This document shows positions 6,856 to 16,522 of a stretch of DNA of 34,561 nucleotides, one piece after another. The translations under genes were made by a program, and so were the position numbers. The stretch is taken from positions 1 to 34,561 of the forward strand of contig REDK01000053.1 of assembly GCA_007693535.1 (NCBI GenBank), written 5' to 3'. Within the stretch, counting starts at the first letter, position 1. Each line of letters opens with the position of its first letter. Origin of the DNA: Chromatiaceae bacterium (GTDB lineage: Bacteria > Pseudomonadota > Gammaproteobacteria > Chromatiales > Chromatiaceae). The notes beneath the pieces are model-generated. The model was not told the origin of the DNA, did no database searches, and was given only the letters and a program-made list of their open reading frames with translations.

Positions 6856-9800
6856 AGCCCTGCTGCCAGCCTGCCCCCAACCATTGCCGGGCCAGTTCCA
6901 CCACGATGTAATCGGTGGCGAGCCCGGTCTCGTCGGTGTATTTGGCGAGGCCCTGCTGGCAGGCTGGGCAACTGGTAAGCAGTTTGATCCGACCGGTCAC
7001 CGCGGCCGGGTCCTGATCCTGACCGGTCAACTGGCGGATGCCGGCCTCGAGTTCCTCGCGCTTGCGAAATCGCACCTGATTGGCAATATCAGGACGCGCC
7101 GTACCCAAAGTACCGGCCTCGCCGCAACAGCGATCGGACAGCGGTACCGGCTGCCCCAGCAGCCGCGCCGCCACGCTCGTCGGCGCATAGGTCTTCATCG
7201 GGGAATGACAGGGATCGTGATAGAGATAGCGCCGGTCCGCCGTTCCAGCCAGCGCCACCCCTTTCTCCATCAGGTATTCATGGATGTCGAGCAGCCGGCA
7301 ACCCGGGAAGATGCGATCGAACTCGTATTGCAGCAGTTGATCCATGCAGGTGCCGCAAGAGACCACCACGGTGCGGATATCGAGATAGTTCAGGGTATTG
7401 GCAACGCGATGGAAGAGCACCCGGTTCTCCATCGTGATGCGATGCCCGCGCGCCGCTAGCCCGGCGGCGCGCTGGGGATAGCCACAGCAGAGATAGCCCG
7501 GGGGCAGTACCGTCTGTACCCCCTGGGCGAATAGCATCGCCAGGCTCGCCAGGCCAATATCGGAGAACAGCCGTTCGGAGCCGCAACCGGGGAAATAGAA
7601 CAGGGCCTCGGCCTCATCGCCGGCCCGTTGCGGATCGCGCAGGATTGGCACCCGAGTGCGGTCCTCCAGGCCGAGTTCCTGGCGGAAGGTGCGCCGTGGC
7701 AAGTCCACTCGGATGGAGCGGCTGACCAGTTGCACGCCCTGCCGCACCGGATGCGGCCGGCCACTGCTGGCCCCCGGGCGGCGGGTCGGGGCCTCGGTGA
7801 GTTGCAGACGGCGGGCGAGACCATGCGCGACATTGATGCCGGCAAAGCCCCATTGCGCCAGCCCTTTGCGCAGCAGATGCACCGCCAGCGGATGCTGGGC
7901 ATCGAGAAACCACATGGCCGCGACCGCGGCGGGGCTGCTGCGTTTCTGCCCGCGCGCCACCAGGATGCGGCGCAACCGCATGCTGACATCGCCGTAGTCG
8001 ATGTCTACCGGACAGGGTGCAAGGCACTTGTGGCAGATGGTGCAATGATCGGCGATGTCGTTCATCGCATCAAAATGGCGCGCCGACAGACCACGCCTGG
8101 TCTGTTCCTCGTACAGAAAGGCCTCGATGATGAGACCGGTGCCGAGGATCTTATTGCGTGGGGAATAGAGCAGGTTGGCCCGCGGCACATGGGTCATGCA
8201 CTTGGGCTTGCATTTCCCACAGCGCAGGCAGTGCTTGACATCGTCGTTGAGGTCGCCGAGTTCAGTCTCCTCCAGGATGATGGCTTCCTGTTCCACTAGG
8301 CGCAGCGAGGGGGTATAGGCCGCGTCCAGACCGGCAGCCAAGGTCAGCTTGCCGGGATTGAATCGGCCATGTGGATCGACCCGCGCCTTGTACTCGGCAA
8401 AGGCGGCAAGCTTAGCCGGTTCCAGCCAGCGCACCTTGGTCAGCCCGATGCCATGCTCGCCGGATATGACCCCGCCCAGTTCGGTAGCCAACACCATGAT
8501 GCGCGCAACGAGCTGGTCGGCCTCATGCAACATCTCATAATTGGCGGAATGCACCGGGATATTGGTGTGCACATTGCCATCGCCGGCATGCATGTGCAGG
8601 GCGATGAACAGCCGGGCATCGCGCACCTGGCGATGGACCGCATCCAGGTGCGCGCGCACCCCGGCCAGGTCCTGCCCGGCAAAGATCTGGTGCAGGCGCC
8701 CGCCCACCTCGCTGCGATAGCTCTGGCGCAGGTCGCGGCGCAGCAGAAGGTCGAGCAGCCGGTCGCCTGGGCGCAGGGCCGCCTGCTCAGTTGGCGTCAG
8801 CAGGTCCAGATGGGCAACCGCCGGGGCCTCCAGTCGCGCCAGGATCGCCTGCCAGCGCGCCCGCGCTGCCTGCACTACCTCGCGGGCGGCAGCCCGCTTG
8901 GCGGCCAGGATGGCCGTGCCCTCGGCCGACGGGTCGGCATCGTCGGCGCTGCGCGCCTCGCGCAAGGGGCCGGCCAGATACGCCAGCACCGCGGCCATGA
9001 TGGCGTCCTTGTTGCGGATCGACTGCTCGATATTGAGCCGCTCGATCCCGCGACTGTAATCCGCGAGCCGGGCCAGCGGGATGACCACGTCCTCGTTGAT
9101 CTTGAAGGCGTTGGTGTGGCGCGAGATGGCCGCGGTGCGGGCGCGGTCGAGCCAGAAGCGCCGCCGCGCCTCGGGACTGCTGGCGATAAAGCCCTCCCCC
9201 TCGCGGGCCGTCGCCAGCGCGATCACCTGCGCGGCCACTGCATTCACCGCGCCCTCGTCATCCCCGACCAGATCGGCGAGCAGGACCATCTTGGGCAGCT
9301 CCCGCCGGGCTGCCTTCGGGGAATAGCTCACCGCGCGTACATAGCGCTCGTCCAAATGCTCCAAACCGGCGATCTGTACCCGCGGGTCGGCATCGACGGA
9401 GTCCTTGATCTCGCAGATGGCGGGCACCGCGCGGTCCAGATCGGTGCCATAGAACTCCAGGCAGAGGGTGCGCCCATAGGCCGGCATCCGGTGCAGGATG
9501 AAGCGCGCTGAGGTGATGATGCCGTCGCAGCCCTCTTTCTGGATACCGGGCAGGCCAGCCAGGGCCTTGTCGGTGACGTCCTTGCCGAGGCCGGCCTTGC
9601 GAAAGGCACTGCCGGGGAGATCAAGCAGCTCGGGCGCGCCGCGCGGGGTGTGCCCATCGGGGGCAAAACGACTGATGCGAAACCGCACTCGGGCGGCATC
9701 CTGGAGCTTGCCCAGGTTGTGCTCGAGGCGCTCGACCAGCAGCCAGTCCGCGTCCGGCGTCACCATGCGCCAGGCGGCCAGGTTGTCGAGCGTGGTGCCC

Positions 9801-10708
9801 CAGAGCACCGCTTTCTTGCCACCGGCATTCATGGCCAGGTTGCCACCGATGCAAGAGGCATCTTGGGAGGTGGGGTCCACCGCGAAGGCGAGCCCGTGCG
9901 CCTCGGCCAGGTCGGCCACCCGGCGCGTCACCACCCCAGCCCCGCAGCGCACCGTGGGTACCGGCGCGCTCAGTCCGGGCAGAACCAATGGCTCGACCGC
10001 GGAGAGGTCCTCCAGCTTTTCGGTATTGATCACCGCGGTGTGCGGATCGAGCGGTACCGCCGAGCCCGTATAGCCGGTGCCGCCGCCGCGCGGGATCAGC
10101 GGCAGCCCCAGATCGATACAGGCGGCGACGATGCGGGCGACCTCGTCCTCGTGGTCCGGCACGATCACGACAAAGGGCAGTTCGACGCGCCAGTCGGTCG
10201 CATCGGTGGCATGGGAGACCCGAGCTAGACCACCGAAATCGATGTTATCGGCGCGGGTCAGACCGGCGAGGCGGCGCCGGATGCGCCCGCGCAGGGCACG
10301 GTCGACCTCGAAGCGGGCGGCGAAGCGTGTCACCGCGGCACGTGCCGCAGCCAGCAGGGTCGCCGCCCGCGCATTGTCGTTCAGGCGCAGTTCGAACTGA
10401 TCCAACCGATGGACCAGGGCCTCGATCAGCAGCCGGCGGCGGCCCGGGTTCTCGATCAGATCGTCCTGCAGATAGGGGTTTCGGGTCACGACCCACATGT
10501 CGCCGAGGACTTCGAAGAGCATCCGCGCCGAGCGCCCGGTGCGGCGCGAGCCACGCAGTTGCTCGATCAATTGCCAGTTCGCCTCGCCCAAGAAGCGGAT
10601 GACGATCTCGCGATCGGAAAACGACGTGTAGTTGTAGGGGATCTCGCGGATGCGCCGGGTCGGGGTCTCGGCGGCGGGGAGCGGAGCAGTGGGAAGCTGA
10701 TCGAACAT
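6809..10708 (-). CDS. FAD/FMN-binding oxidoreductase with 4Fe-4S and CCG domains (GlcD-GlcF-like fusion)
   Basis: Very large oxidoreductase of 1299 residues. In order: an N-terminal domain of about 170 residues ([19 protein letters not shown], the DUF3683-type start); a PCMH flavin-binding domain with [10 protein letters not shown] near 203; an FAD-linked oxidase C-terminal part with [12 protein letters not shown] near 703 and [14 protein letters not shown]; two 4Fe-4S motifs, [11 protein letters not shown] near 825 and [12 protein letters not shown] near 888; and two cysteine-rich CCG modules ([12 protein letters not shown] near 1037, YHDPCHSP near 1163 with RCCGEAGT). This is the arrangement of D-lactate/glycolate dehydrogenases (GlcD plus GlcF) joined in one chain, passing electrons from a 2-hydroxyacid through flavin to Fe-S centres and probably quinone. 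The substrate cannot be read from the sequence. It lies downstream of rpe-gph-trpE on the same strand, 179 bases after trpE, with a candidate promoter of its own. Confidence 0.9.
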   Translation of the reverse strand: MFDQLPTAPLPAAETPTRRIREIPYNYTSFSDREIVIRFLGEANWQLIEQLRGSRRTGRSARMLFEVLGDMWVVTRNPYLQDDLIENPGRRRLLIEALVHRLDQFELRLNDNARAATLLAAARAAVTRFAARFEVDRALRGRIRRRLAGLTRADNIDFGGLARVSHATDATDWRVELPFVVIVPDHEDEVARIVAACIDLGLPLIPRGGGTGYTGSAVPLDPHTAVINTEKLEDLSAVEPLVLPGLSAPVPTVRCGAGVVTRRVADLAEAHGLAFAVDPTSQDASCIGGNLAMNAGGKKAVLWGTTLDNLAAWRMVTPDADWLLVERLEHNLGKLQDAARVRFRISRFAPDGHTPRGAPELLDLPGSAFRKAGLGKDVTDKALAGLPGIQKEGCDGIITSARFILHRMPAYGRTLCLEFYGTDLDRAVPAICEIKDSVDADPRVQIAGLEHLDERYVRAVSYSPKAARRELPKMVLLADLVGDDEGAVNAVAAQVIALATAREGEGFIASSPEARRRFWLDRARTAAISRHTNAFKINEDVVIPLARLADYSRGIERLNIEQSIRNKDAIMAAVLAYLAGPLREARSADDADPSAEGTAILAAKRAAAREVVQAARARWQAILARLEAPAVAHLDLLTPTEQAALRPGDRLLDLLLRRDLRQSYRSEVGGRLHQIFAGQDLAGVRAHLDAVHRQVRDARLFIALHMHAGDGNVHTNIPVHSANYEMLHEADQLVARIMVLATELGGVISGEHGIGLTKVRWLEPAKLAAFAEYKARVDPHGRFNPGKLTLAAGLDAAYTPSLRLVEQEAIILEETELGDLNDDVKHCLRCGKCKPKCMTHVPRANLLYSPRNKILGTGLIIEAFLYEEQTRRGLSARHFDAMNDIADHCTICHKCLAPCPVDIDYGDVSMRLRRILVARGQKRSSPAAVAAMWFLDAQHPLAVHLLRKGLAQWGFAGINVAHGLARRLQLTEAPTRRPGASSGRPHPVRQGVQLVSRSIRVDLPRRTFRQELGLEDRTRVPILRDPQRAGDEAEALFYFPGCGSERLFSDIGLASLAMLFAQGVQTVLPPGYLCCGYPQRAAGLAARGHRITMENRVLFHRVANTLNYLDIRTVVVSCGTCMDQLLQYEFDRIFPGCRLLDIHEYLMEKGVALAGTADRRYLYHDPCHSPMKTYAPTSVAARLLGQPVPLSDRCCGEAGTLGTARPDIANQVRFRKREELEAGIRQLTGQDQDPAAVTGRIKLLTSCPACQQGLAKYTDETGLATDYIVVELARQWLGAGWQQGFIEQVRAGGIERVLL

Positions 10709-10740
10709 GGACTGGCCTTAGGCCGTGCTGCGGTGCATCA

Positions 10741-10768
10741 ATTCTAACGCGCCAGCGCGGCCGGGCAG
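10741..10768 (-). promoter_or_regulatory. Candidate promoter for the FAD/Fe-S oxidoreductase
   Basis: On the minus strand a -10-like TAGAAT (10746-10741) lies 32 bases before the start codon at 10708. A weak -35-like CTGCCC (10768-10763) lies 16 bases upstream. The -10 matches the sigma-70 consensus at five of six positions; the -35 only at three. Confidence 0.35.
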
Positions 10769-10887
10769 GGCCGGGCGGCAGTCGCCACAACCCTGGAGTG
10801 CGGGGGGTTGCGATCGCATGTTCGCCACTCACGGTGGCGTTGTCGTTGTGCAGTTGGCGATTGCGTTTTGCGCAGGTGGCTATCGTT

Positions 10888-12408
10888 TCAGATGGCCGTC
10901 TGATTGTCCGCCGGCGCACCGGCTACGCAGGGATGGCGCTCGATCCCGGCCTCGGCCATGGCCACCGCTCGAAAGATGGCGCGGCCCTTGTTCATGGTCT
11001 CCTGCCATTCGAGGTCCGACACCGAATCCGCCACGATCCCGGCGCCGGCCTGGATGTGCAGCAGTCCGTCCTGGATCACCGCGGTACGGATGGCAATGGC
11101 GGTGTCCATGTTGCCATTGAACCCGAAATAACCCACCGCGCCAGAATAGATGCCGCGCTTGACCGGCTCCAATTCATCGATGATCTCCATGGCACGGATC
11201 TTCGGTGCCCCGGACACCGTCCCGGCAGGAAAGGTGGCACGCAGCACGTCCATCGCGCTCAGCCCCGCTTGCAGGGTGCCCACCACGTTGCTGACGATGT
11301 GCATCACATGGGAATAACGCTCAACGATCATCTGCGCGGTGACCTCGACGCTGCCGGTGCGGGCCACCCGTCCACAATCGTTGCGGCCCAGGTCGATCAG
11401 CATCAGATGCTCGGCGCATTCCTTGGGATCGGCCAGCAGCTCCTGCTCCAGGGCCAGATCCTCCTCCTCGGTCTCGCCCCGGTGGCGGGTCCCGGCGATA
11501 GGCCTCACGGTAACCTGGCCATCCTCCAGACGCACCAGAATCTCCGGCGAGGAACCGACGATCTGAAACCCGTCCAGGTCCAGAAAATACATGTAGGGAG
11601 AGGGATTGAGCCCGCGCAGGGCGCGATACAGGTCCAGCGGTCGCGCACTGTAAGGAATCGACAGGCGCTGCGACAACACCACCTGCATGCAGTCGCCAGC
11701 CAGGATGTAGTCCTTGATGCGACTCACCGCGGTCTTGAAGCCGATCTCGGTGAAGCCGGAGATGAAGTCGTTCTCGCTGATTCGGCGCGGGACCGGATAG
11801 GGATTGCGCGGGGGGCTCTGACGCATCAATGCGACCAGTTCGTCGATGCGCTGCTGGCCATCCGTGAGGTCTGCGCCGGCAGTCGGGTCCAGGTGCAGGA
11901 TCATATAGATACGCCCCCGCAGGTTGTCGAAGACGACCACCTCCTCGGACAGCATCAGCAGGATGTCCGGCGTGCCAAGCTGATCAGGATTCGGGCAGCG
12001 CGCCAGCCGCGGCTCGATATAGCGCACGGTGTCATAGCCGAAATAGCCGACCAGGCCGCCGGCGAAGCGCGGCAGATCCGGGTGCGGGGCAACCCGATAG
12101 CGAGCCTGAAAAGCGGCGATCCAGGCCAGCGGATCATCCGCCTCGGCCTGTTCCACCACCGCGCCGTCGTGTTCCACCTCGAGGCGCCGGCCATAGACCC
12201 GCAGCACCGTCCGGCAGGGCAAACCGATGATGGAATAGCGTCCCCACTTCTCGCCGCCCTGCACCGATTCCAGCAGGTAGGAGTAGGGTGCGGAGGCCAG
12301 CTTGAGATAGCAGGAGAGCGGCGTGTCGAGATCGGCTAGGACCTCGCAGACCAGCGGGATGCGGTTGTAGCCCTGCTCGGCCAGGGCCTGAAAGCGCTCG
12401 GGGGTCAT
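10888..12408 (-). CDS. trpE: Anthranilate synthase component I
   Basis: Catalyses the first committed step of tryptophan synthesis: chorismate to anthranilate, using ammonia from the TrpG glutamine amidotransferase subunit. 506 residues, normal for TrpE. The N-terminal regulatory part contains [18 protein letters not shown] (about 44-61), the segment that binds tryptophan for feedback inhibition. The chorismate-binding domain carries PIAGTRHRG (about 299), [41 protein letters not shown] (about 394) and [14 protein letters not shown]. No trpG follows; the next gene downstream is the oxidoreductase. It is the third gene of a minus-strand series rpe-gph-trpE, an order seen in many gamma- and betaproteobacteria. 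The 221-base gap upstream contains no leader peptide with adjacent Trp codons, so classical attenuation is not evident. Confidence 0.97.
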   Translation of the reverse strand: MTPERFQALAEQGYNRIPLVCEVLADLDTPLSCYLKLASAPYSYLLESVQGGEKWGRYSIIGLPCRTVLRVYGRRLEVEHDGAVVEQAEADDPLAWIAAFQARYRVAPHPDLPRFAGGLVGYFGYDTVRYIEPRLARCPNPDQLGTPDILLMLSEEVVVFDNLRGRIYMILHLDPTAGADLTDGQQRIDELVALMRQSPPRNPYPVPRRISENDFISGFTEIGFKTAVSRIKDYILAGDCMQVVLSQRLSIPYSARPLDLYRALRGLNPSPYMYFLDLDGFQIVGSSPEILVRLEDGQVTVRPIAGTRHRGETEEEDLALEQELLADPKECAEHLMLIDLGRNDCGRVARTGSVEVTAQMIVERYSHVMHIVSNVVGTLQAGLSAMDVLRATFPAGTVSGAPKIRAMEIIDELEPVKRGIYSGAVGYFGFNGNMDTAIAIRTAVIQDGLLHIQAGAGIVADSVSDLEWQETMNKGRAIFRAVAMAEAGIERHPCVAGAPADNQTAI

Positions 12409-12629
12409 CGGTTCTCGGCTGCAGCTTGGTGCCCCAGCCGCACCGGCCGGGCCTGTGATTCGACGGAAATCGCCTCAGCAGCAGGCGGAGGCATTCAGAC
12501 TGTCCCACGAGGCAGGATGCCCCGCAATCTTCGAGTGCATCAGTCCTTGAAAATGCAGGAACCTGGCAACCGCAGCGTCGGGTTCCATGCTGAGTTTCGA
12601 CAAGGCGTGGCCGACCAATCGGCTGTTCC

Positions 12630-13337
12630 TCAGTTCAGCAGGACCTGCAACTCGGTCAGCGCATCGATCACAGCATCCGGGCCTGCCAGCCCAATATCCT
12701 CGCCGTGGTTATAGCCGTAGCTGACACAGACGACGGCAAACCCGGCCGCCCGTGCGGCCTTCACATCGCTGACCGAGTCCCCGACCATCAACGCCGCTGC
12801 CGGCGCACAGCCGAAGAAGTCGGCCGCATGCAGCAACGGTAGAGGATGCGGCTTGTGCTCGGGCAGGCTGTCGCCGCTGATCACCAGTTCGAAGTGCTCG
12901 CGCAGATCGAGCGCGGCAAGCAGGGGCTCGGTGAAGCGGGCCGCCTTGTTGGTCACACAGCCAAGCCGGTAACCGCGCTCGCGCAGCCAGGTCAGGCCCT
13001 CGCGCACCCCTGGATAGGGTACCGAGCGCCGCGCGGTATTGTCGGCATAGATATCGCAAAAGAGCGGCAGCGCCTCGGCCAGCTCGGCGGCCGTAGGCTC
13101 GCCGTCCATGCGATCGGTCAGCGCCCGCTTGACCAGCCGCTCCACCCCGTTGCCAACCCAGTTGCGAACCGCCGCCTCGCCCCGGGACGCGCGGCCAAGC
13201 TGGGTCAGCATGGCATCGACGCAATGGGTCAAGTCCGGCACGCTGTCGACCAGCGTGCCGTCCAGGTCGATCAGGATGAGGCCGGGATGGAGCGGAAACT
13301 GCACCGGCGCGATGGTGGCGGCAGCGGGGGTGGACAT
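12630..13337 (-). CDS. gph: Phosphoglycolate phosphatase
   Basis: HAD-superfamily phosphatase that removes phosphate from 2-phosphoglycolate, the toxic side product of Rubisco oxygenation and of some DNA repair reactions. 235 residues from ATG 13337. The HAD nucleophile motif is DLDGTLVDS (Asp24 nucleophile, Asp26 acid/base), followed by the cap domain, motif II VISGDSLPEHKPHP with the conserved Lys, and motif III MVGDSVSDVKAARAAGF holding the magnesium ligands. The frame is open for about 120 codons further upstream, but that part is low-complexity Arg/Ala/Pro without family resemblance, so the start is placed just before the HAD domain; the ribosome site is weak. It lies between rpe and trpE, the usual location of gph. 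Confidence 0.94.
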   Translation of the reverse strand: MSTPAAATIAPVQFPLHPGLILIDLDGTLVDSVPDLTHCVDAMLTQLGRASRGEAAVRNWVGNGVERLVKRALTDRMDGEPTAAELAEALPLFCDIYADNTARRSVPYPGVREGLTWLRERGYRLGCVTNKAARFTEPLLAALDLREHFELVISGDSLPEHKPHPLPLLHAADFFGCAPAAALMVGDSVSDVKAARAAGFAVVCVSYGYNHGEDIGLAGPDAVIDALTELQVLLN

Positions 13338-13515
13338 GGCACAGGCTCGGCGAGACAGGACGTTAGGATTGAAGACCGTAGCTGGCGCTCGGCACCGGCA
13401 CGGCCGCGGCAAGGGATGCGGGACGCCGGGTTGGCGAACCAACCGCGCGGCGCACCCCGGACCAAGCTGGGATGAGGCTGGAACCGAGCCGACACCACAC
13501 CCGACAGCGCTCGCC

Positions 13516-14214
13516 TCAGCGGCGCACCCCGGCCAGGGTCTCGCGCATCTGACCGATGATGCTGTCGTAGCGATGCGGGTCGCTGTCCTTGCCCTTGCCG
13601 AAGATGCCGGAACCGGAAACAAAGGTGTCCGCCCCGGCGGCCTTGATCTCGGCGATGTTTTCCACCTTGACCCCGCCATCGATCTCCAGGCGGATATCAC
13701 CGCCGACGGTATCGATGAGTTCGCGCACCTGGGCGAGTTTGGTCAGGGCCGAAGGGAGGAAGCTCTGGCCACCAAAGCCCGGATTGACCGACATCAGCAG
13801 GATCATGTCGATCTTATCCAGCACATACTCCAGACAGTCCAGCGGCGTGGCCGGATTGAACACCAGGCCGGCCTTGCAACCCTCGCCGCGGATCAGTTGC
13901 AGGGTGCGGTCGATGTGCTCGCTCGCCTCCGGATGGAAGGTGATGTAAGTTGCCCCGGCGGCGGCGAAGTCCGGGATGATCCGATCCACCGGCTTGACCA
14001 TCAGGTGCACATCGATATCGGCGGTGACACCATGCTTGCGCAGGGCCTCGCACACCAGCGGACCAATGGTCAGGTTGGGGACGTAATGGTTGTCCATGAC
14101 ATCGAAGTGCACGATGTCGGCCCCGGCCGCGAGCACGTTGTCCACCTCCTCGCCGAGCCGGGCGAAATTGGCCGACAGGATGGACGGGGCGATCAGGTCT
14201 GCTTGGGCTGGCAT
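13516..14214 (-). CDS. rpe: Ribulose-phosphate 3-epimerase
   Basis: Interconverts ribulose 5-phosphate and xylulose 5-phosphate in the pentose phosphate pathway and, in autotrophs, the Calvin cycle. 232 residues, standard length. The TIM-barrel family motifs are all visible: [17 protein letters not shown] at the N-terminus, [19 protein letters not shown] with the metal/acid residues, [37 protein letters not shown] and the phosphate-binding [12 protein letters not shown]. It is the first gene of the minus-strand series rpe-gph-trpE, with 178 bases between it and gph. A 350-base gap with short repeats lies upstream; I could not pick out a convincing promoter there. Confidence 0.97.
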   Translation of the reverse strand: MPAQADLIAPSILSANFARLGEEVDNVLAAGADIVHFDVMDNHYVPNLTIGPLVCEALRKHGVTADIDVHLMVKPVDRIIPDFAAAGATYITFHPEASEHIDRTLQLIRGEGCKAGLVFNPATPLDCLEYVLDKIDMILLMSVNPGFGGQSFLPSALTKLAQVRELIDTVGGDIRLEIDGGVKVENIAEIKAAGADTFVSGSGIFGKGKDSDPHRYDSIIGQMRETLAGVRR

Positions 14215-14345
14215 CGGAGGTCTCCAGATACGGCAACGCCGGGCCGCGCCACGGTTTCACCGCTGTGGCCACTGGCGGGATGGGTCTGCTAGGCAAGTTC
14301 GGAAAGACTCGACACTCTACCGGATGCCCCACCCGTTTTCACTGA

Positions 14346-14379
14346 TGGACCGCAGGTACCGGTGGACCGCAGGTGCTGG
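14346..14379. repeat. 17-bp tandem repeat, two copies
   Basis: Copies at 14346-14362 and 14363-14379 share TGGACCGCAGGT and differ at two positions near the end (TACCGG versus TGCTGG). Confidence 0.8.
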
Positions 14380-14455
14380 TGGCACGACGCGCCGCCGTCC
14401 CGACCGGTCCTGCAACCATGGCGTCCCTGGCATGATTAAGATTAGCCAAGCAGGC

Positions 14456-14475
14456 GACAGACAGACAGACAGACA
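14456..14475. repeat. GACA microsatellite, five copies
   Basis: Five uninterrupted copies of the tetranucleotide GACA in noncoding DNA upstream of rpe. Such runs are prone to slippage, but it is too far from the rpe start to be a convincing phase-variation switch. Confidence 0.85.
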
Positions 14476-14564
14476 GGGGCCAGGGGCCGACGGCGGCGTC
14501 GGAATCCACCGTCAGGGCCTGTTCAGTGGATTCCAGCAGCCGGCTAGCCTGACCTAGGGGGGAC

Positions 14565-15380
14565 TCAACGCAGCAGCAGGAACAGGATCAGCGCCGCGAG
14601 CAACATCCGGTAGATCACGAACGGGGTCATGCTGATGCGCTCGATGTAGCGCAGGAAATAGTGAATGGCTACATAGGCAAAGAAGAACGACAGCACGGCA
14701 CCCAGCCACAGCGCGGTCCAGTCCACCGGATCGGGGGTGACAAGCAGGTCTTTGACCTCCAGCAGCCCGGCCATGAGGAGGGTCGGGATCGAGAGCAGGA
14801 ACGAGAAGCGCGAGGCCGCGCGCCGGGTCAGCCCGAGGAACAGCCCGGCGGTCATGGTGATGCCCGAACGCGAGGTGCCGGGGATCACGGCCACCGCCTG
14901 CATCAGGCCGATCAGCAGCGCCGCCCGCCAGTGCACCTGATACTCGTCGCGCCGGCGCGTGCCGATGTGATCGGCTAGCAGCAGCAGCAGGCCGAAGACG
15001 ATCATGGTCACAGCGATGGTCAGGCTGACCAGCCAAGGGTCACCGCGCAGAAACTCCAGCACCCATTTCAGCGGCAGCCCCAGCACCACCAGCGGCAGGG
15101 TGGCCAGCACCAGCATCCAGCCCAGGCGGGCCTGCGGGTCATGCAGGGTGCGCTGGCGCAGCGACCCGAACACGGCCAGGGTCATGGCCCCCAGCTCCTG
15201 GCGGAAGTAGATCATCACCGCCACCAGGCTGCCGATGTGCACGGCGATGTCGAAGCTGAGGCTGTGCAGCTCGTAGCCGAACAGCAGCGGGGTGAGTATT
15301 AGGTGGCCGGAACTGGAGATGGGCAGGAATTCGGTCAACCCTTGCACGAAGGACAGCAGGGTGATCTGGACGATATCCAT
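14565..15380 (-). CDS. uppP: Undecaprenyl-diphosphatase
   Basis: Inner-membrane enzyme (also called BacA) that dephosphorylates undecaprenyl diphosphate to recycle the lipid carrier for peptidoglycan and other wall polymers; high levels give bacitracin resistance. 271 residues with about eight hydrophobic helices. Both catalytic loops are intact: EFLPISSSGHL (Glu17 to His26 region) and IPGTSRSGITMTAGLFLGL (from about 166) with its essential Arg. ATG 15380 directly begins MDIVQITLLSFVQGLTEFLP, the family's standard N-terminus. It is divergent from rsmE, 138 bases away, and a perfect TATAAT lies about 39 bases upstream on the minus strand. Confidence 0.97.
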   Translation of the reverse strand: MDIVQITLLSFVQGLTEFLPISSSGHLILTPLLFGYELHSLSFDIAVHIGSLVAVMIYFRQELGAMTLAVFGSLRQRTLHDPQARLGWMLVLATLPLVVLGLPLKWVLEFLRGDPWLVSLTIAVTMIVFGLLLLLADHIGTRRRDEYQVHWRAALLIGLMQAVAVIPGTSRSGITMTAGLFLGLTRRAASRFSFLLSIPTLLMAGLLEVKDLLVTPDPVDWTALWLGAVLSFFFAYVAIHYFLRYIERISMTPFVIYRMLLAALILFLLLR

Positions 15381-15418
15381 CAGGCACGACTCCGACGATG
15401 GTTGATAGGCGGCGCGCG

Positions 15419-15424
15419 ATTATA
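15419..15424 (-). promoter_or_regulatory. Candidate -10 element of the uppP promoter
   Basis: On the minus strand TATAAT (15424-15419) is preceded by CTGGC, close to an extended -10. No convincing -35 hexamer lies 16-18 bases upstream. Transcription would start about 30 bases before the uppP ATG. Confidence 0.45.
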
Positions 15425-15518
15425 GCCAGCCGCGGCACACCGCTCGGCGTGGCAGCGGGGGCGTCGGTCGCGCCCCCAGAGCGACCCGCGCTCGGGCCTC
15501 AACCAACCCCAGGTCACC

Positions 15519-16349
15519 ATGCGTACGATCCGTCTCTACAGCGAGCAACCCCTGGCCCCCGGCGCCCTGATCACCCTGGAGGAGCGCCCGGCCCGGCATG
15601 CCCAGCAAGTGCTGCGGCTCGCCGCCGGGGCGGCCCTGACCCTCTTCAACGGCGACGGCCGTGACTATAGCGGACACATCGCGGCGGTCCGGCCAGGGCA
15701 GGTGCAGGTGCGCATCGAGGCTATCGGCGCGGATGAACCGGAGTCGCCATTGCAGATTAGTCTGGGGCTTGGCATCTCCCGCGCCGAGCGCATGGACTTC
15801 GCGCTGCAGAAGGCAGTGGAGCTAGGGGTGGCCGCGATCACCCCGCTGCTGTGCGGGCGCAACCTGGTGCGCCTGAGCGGCCCGCGCCTGGCCAAGCGTC
15901 AGGCACATTGGCAGGGGATCATCATCGCCGCCTGTGAGCAGAGCGGGCGCTGCCGGCTGCCGACGCTGGGGTCGGTGTGCGCACTGCCCGACTGGCTGGC
16001 AACCAGACCACCCGGCGGGCTGCTGCTGGACCCGGAGGCGACCAGCGCCCTGGCCACGCTGCCCGCCCCCGGCCCGGCGGTCACCTTACTGGTCGGGCCG
16101 GAGGGCGGTTTGAGCCCGGGCGAGCGGGCCGCGGCCCGCGCGCAGGGCTTCACCGGGGTCTGGCTCGGACCCCGCATCCTGCGTACCGAGACCGCGCCCC
16201 TGGCCGCCATTGCCGTGCTGCAGGCACGCTGGGGGGACTGGCGCGCACTGCCGCCCGCCGGTTCAACCCAGCACGATCACCGCCAGCCGCTGTCGGTGGC
16301 GACCGCAGCGGCCGCGCCCCGATCCAGTCGTCGCGCTGATCGGCGCTGA
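15519..16349 (+). CDS. rsmE: 16S rRNA (uracil-1498-N3)-methyltransferase
   Basis: Methylates U1498 of 16S rRNA, a position in the decoding region of the 30S subunit, using S-adenosylmethionine. 276 residues. The N-terminal PUA-like domain begins MRTIRLYSEQPL and includes RHAQQVLRLAAGAALTLFNGDG. The SPOUT methyltransferase domain shows the family segments ISRAERMDFALQKAVELGV, HWQGIIIAACEQSGR, LLVGPEGGLSPGE and WLGPRILRTETAPLAAIAVLQ, which form the SAM-binding trefoil knot. The family usually ends soon after that last motif; here about 35 extra Ala/Arg/Ser-rich residues follow, perhaps a simple extension caused by loss of a stop codon. It stands alone, divergent from uppP. Confidence 0.95.
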   Translation: MRTIRLYSEQPLAPGALITLEERPARHAQQVLRLAAGAALTLFNGDGRDYSGHIAAVRPGQVQVRIEAIGADEPESPLQISLGLGISRAERMDFALQKAVELGVAAITPLLCGRNLVRLSGPRLAKRQAHWQGIIIAACEQSGRCRLPTLGSVCALPDWLATRPPGGLLLDPEATSALATLPAPGPAVTLLVGPEGGLSPGERAAARAQGFTGVWLGPRILRTETAPLAAIAVLQARWGDWRALPPAGSTQHDHRQPLSVATAAAAPRSSRRADRR

Positions 16350-16457
16350 GTTCGCCGTGCGCGCGCTGCAGCCAGCGGCCCGGCGCAAGGCGTGGCCCCG
16401 CCGGTGCCAGCATGCCCCAGCTCGATCCATTTTGCGGCCGGTTCGGTCACGTTTTAT

Positions 16458-16487
16458 CGGGTTTGAACGGGTTTGAACAGGTTTGAC
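16458..16487. repeat. 10-bp tandem repeat, three copies
   Basis: CGGGTTTGAA at 16458-16467 and 16468-16477, then CAGGTTTGAC at 16478-16487. The last copy supplies part of a perfect -35 hexamer, so the repeats lie on one face of the helix just upstream of the next promoter. Confidence 0.85.
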
Positions 16488-16510
16488 AGGGCGAGTGTAG
16501 CGCCCATACT
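16483..16510 (+). promoter_or_regulatory. Candidate sigma-70 promoter of the sulfatase-like gene
   Basis: A perfect -35 TTGACA at 16483-16488, a 16-bp spacer and CATACT at 16505-16510 (four of six matches to TATAAT). Transcription would start near 16517, only a few bases before the upstream GTG at 16523. This hints that the real translation start may be the later GTG at 16559. Confidence 0.5.
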
Positions 16511-16522
16511 GCCGGGCCTGGT

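Larger units (their letters stand above)
14215..14564. other. Gap between rpe and uppP with short repeats
   Basis: No gene is supported here. It holds a 17-bp tandem repeat (14346-14362 and 14363-14379, two mismatches; unit TGGACCGCAGGTACCGG) and a GACA tetranucleotide run of five copies (14456-14475). rpe is transcribed away from the gap, and uppP ends at its right edge. Confidence 0.6.

Noticed and set aside
8369-9511. Long open frame (380 codons) on the plus strand
   Set aside because: It lies wholly antisense to the FAD/Fe-S oxidoreductase, whose motifs are certain. High GC leaves long stop-free antisense frames; the translation has no family resemblance.
10823-10839. Hairpin CGCCAC/GTGGCG between trpE and the oxidoreductase
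   Set aside because: A 6-bp stem without a following T run on the minus strand; not enough for a terminator call.
10798-12339. Long open frame (513 codons) on the plus strand
   Set aside because: It is antisense to trpE and has no motif. Rejected as a GC shadow.
12409-12629. trp leader/attenuator upstream of trpE
   Set aside because: No short leader frame with adjacent Trp codons and no convincing alternative hairpins with a T run.
13108-14292. Open frame of 394 codons on the plus strand
   Set aside because: It is antisense to gph and rpe, rich in His/Arg/Gln without recognisable domains.
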